Source: Candidatus Nitrotoga sp. M5 (GTDB lineage: Bacteria > Pseudomonadota > Gammaproteobacteria > Burkholderiales > Gallionellaceae). Taken from it: 64,000 bases of DNA. The stretch lies in assembly GCF_927904885.1 (NCBI RefSeq), contig NZ_CAKMNW010000022.1:1-64000 (forward strand). The letters run 5' to 3'. Numbering within the stretch: the first letter of the stretch is position 1; every line of letters begins with the position of its first letter. Below the pieces are notes generated by a model that searched no databases, was not told the origin of the DNA, and saw only the letters and a list, made by a program, of their open reading frames with translations. The translations under genes and the position numbers were made by a program. Below are positions 62,864 through 64,000 of the stretch, piece after piece.

Positions 62864-64000
62864 TTATCGACTAATCGGTTTATATCGAATTCGTTTAGGC
62901 TTCGCACCTTCCTCGCCCAAGCGTTTCCTTTTATCTGCTTCATACTCCTGATAGTTGCCATCGAAAAATGTGACCTGCGAGTCGCCTTCAAAGGCGAGTA
63001 TATGCGTAGCGATACGATCCAAAAACCAGCGATCATGCGAGATAACTATTACACAACCGGCGAATTCAAGCAGTGCGTCTTCAAGTGCACGCAGAGTTTC
63101 CACGTCGAGGTCATTGGAAGGTTCATCCAGCAACAGGACATTGCCGCCCGAGATAAGTGTTTTTGCCAAGTGCAGGCGTCCGCGTTCGCCACCTGAAAGA
63201 TTGCCGACCAGCTTTTGCTGATCAGCACCCTTGAAGTTAAAGCGGCCGATGTAGGCGCGCGATGGCGTCTCAAATTTGCCCACGGTGAGGATGTCATTAC
63301 CGCCCGAGATAACGTCGAACACGGATTTATCACTCTCAAGTGAATCGCGCGATTGGTCCACATGTGAGATTTTGACTGTTGAACCAATTTTTATTTCGCC
63401 TGAATCCGGTGTTTCTTTCCCGGTTAACATGCGGAATAGCGTCGATTTACCCGCCCCGTTTGGCCCAATAATGCCTACGATAGCGCCAGGCGGAATTTTG
63501 AAAGTTAGATTGTCAAACAGCAGTCTGTCGCCATAAGCTTTAGAAACATTATTGAACTCTATAACTTCATTACCCAGTCTTTCGGCCACGGGAATAAAGA
63601 TTTCCTGGGTCTCATTGCGCTTCTGATGTTCCTGCGAATTTAATTCTTCAAAGCGGGCGATACGCGCCTTTGATTTAGCCTGCCGTCCCTTGGGATTTTG
63701 ACGCACCCATTCCAGCTCTTTGCTCAGCGCTTTCTGACGTGCGGATTCAGAGGATTCTTCTTGCTTGAGTCTGGCTCCTTTTTGATCCAACCAACTTGAA
63801 TAGTTTCCCTTCCACGGAATGCCGTGGCCGCGATCGAGTTCCAAAATCCATTCAGCGGCATTATCAAGGAAGTAGCGATCATGCGTTACTGCCACTACGG
63901 TGCCAGGGAAGCGCAAAAGGAATTGCTCAAGCCATTCTACCGACTCAGCATCCAAATGGTTGGTCGGCTCATCGAGCAGCAGCATATCTGGCTTGGACAG
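62864..64000 (-). CDS. ettA: Energy-dependent translational throttle protein EttA, 3' part
   Basis: ABC-F translation factor that regulates entry into the elongation cycle in response to ATP. The gene runs off the window edge, so only about 378 C-terminal residues are seen. First cassette end: [20 protein letters not shown] (Walker B) and [19 protein letters not shown]. The linker is [20 protein letters not shown], typical of EttA's P-tRNA interaction motif region. Second cassette: [20 protein letters not shown] (Walker A), [20 protein letters not shown] (signature) and [20 protein letters not shown] (Walker B). It ends [20 protein letters not shown]. No hairpin follows directly. Confidence 0.95.
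   Translation of the reverse strand: MSKPDMLLLDEPTNHLDAESVEWLEQFLLRFPGTVVAVTHDRYFLDNAAEWILELDRGHGIPWKGNYSSWLDQKGARLKQEESSESARQKALSKELEWVRQNPKGRQAKSKARIARFEELNSQEHQKRNETQEIFIPVAERLGNEVIEFNNVSKAYGDRLLFDNLTFKIPPGAIVGIIGPNGAGKSTLFRMLTGKETPDSGEIKIGSTVKISHVDQSRDSLESDKSVFDVISGGNDILTVGKFETPSRAYIGRFNFKGADQQKLVGNLSGGERGRLHLAKTLISGGNVLLLDEPSNDLDVETLRALEDALLEFAGCVIVISHDRWFLDRIATHILAFEGDSQVTFFDGNYQEYEADKRKRLGEEGAKPKRIRYKPISR

Overview
This 64 kb window looks like a betaproteobacterial chromosome of modest GC, by eye in the mid-40s percent. The placement rests on gene order and protein style: rpsU-yqeY-dnaG-rpoD followed by a CAU-anticodon tRNA, aroA-cmk-rpsA-ihfB-lapA-lapB-pyrF, sucCD, dksA, FeSOD, and a ydbH-ynbE-ydbL operon. 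A Nitrosomonadales/Gallionellaceae-type organism would fit, but the sequence alone does not prove a genus.

Layout. 0-1.6 kb: a frameshifted IS30-family element and a short repeat element. 2.2-6.3 kb: universal stress protein, SulP anion transporter, acyltransferase. 6.8-16.4 kb: housekeeping genes (mgtE, sucCD, galE, dksA, yceF), an outer-membrane porin and an OsmC protein. 16.6-21.6 kb: the macromolecular synthesis cluster rpsU-yqeY-dnaG-rpoD plus a tRNA. 22-25.5 kb: a GC-rich four-gene MCE/Mla-type lipid transporter operon. 25.5-31.3 kb: an eroded stretch with a transglutaminase gene carrying two stop codons, relics of IS1595-like and IS701-like transposases, a VOC-fold protein and two tandem secreted PEGA/formylglycine-generating-enzyme-like paralogues. 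31.4-38.3 kb: a tightly packed five-gene island, rmuC-hsdM-hsdS-ATPase-PLD-like gene, which lacks an hsdR restriction subunit. 38.4-52.9 kb: housekeeping genes, including a fused aroA-cmk. 53-59.4 kb: sodB, then accessory genes (a coiled-coil membrane protein, a RAYT-type transposase relic, a LEA2 lipoprotein, a permease fragment, hemerythrin, CopD, an Abi-alpha-like protein). 59.4-62.5 kb: metal resistance (CDF efflux, ACR3, arsC, arsR). 62.9 kb to the end: ettA, cut by the window edge.

Two themes stand out. First, the 31.4-38.3 kb island joins a type I methyltransferase/specificity pair, with an altered NPP[FY] motif, to a DUF3696-type ATPase and a small protein with a PLD-like HxR signature instead of HsdR. 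It is the best candidate for an uncharacterised genome-defence system. Second, a dispersed element of about 175 bp with GGGCGCCTCTAAA-type terminal inverted repeats occurs as five long copies and one minimal copy. Four copies lie exactly on or inside the 3' ends of genes, and one supplies the last codons and stop of the arsenite transporter. A separate REPIN-like element with a perfect 37-bp inverted repeat is present twice near a RAYT transposase relic.

I found no CRISPR array, rRNA or prophage.
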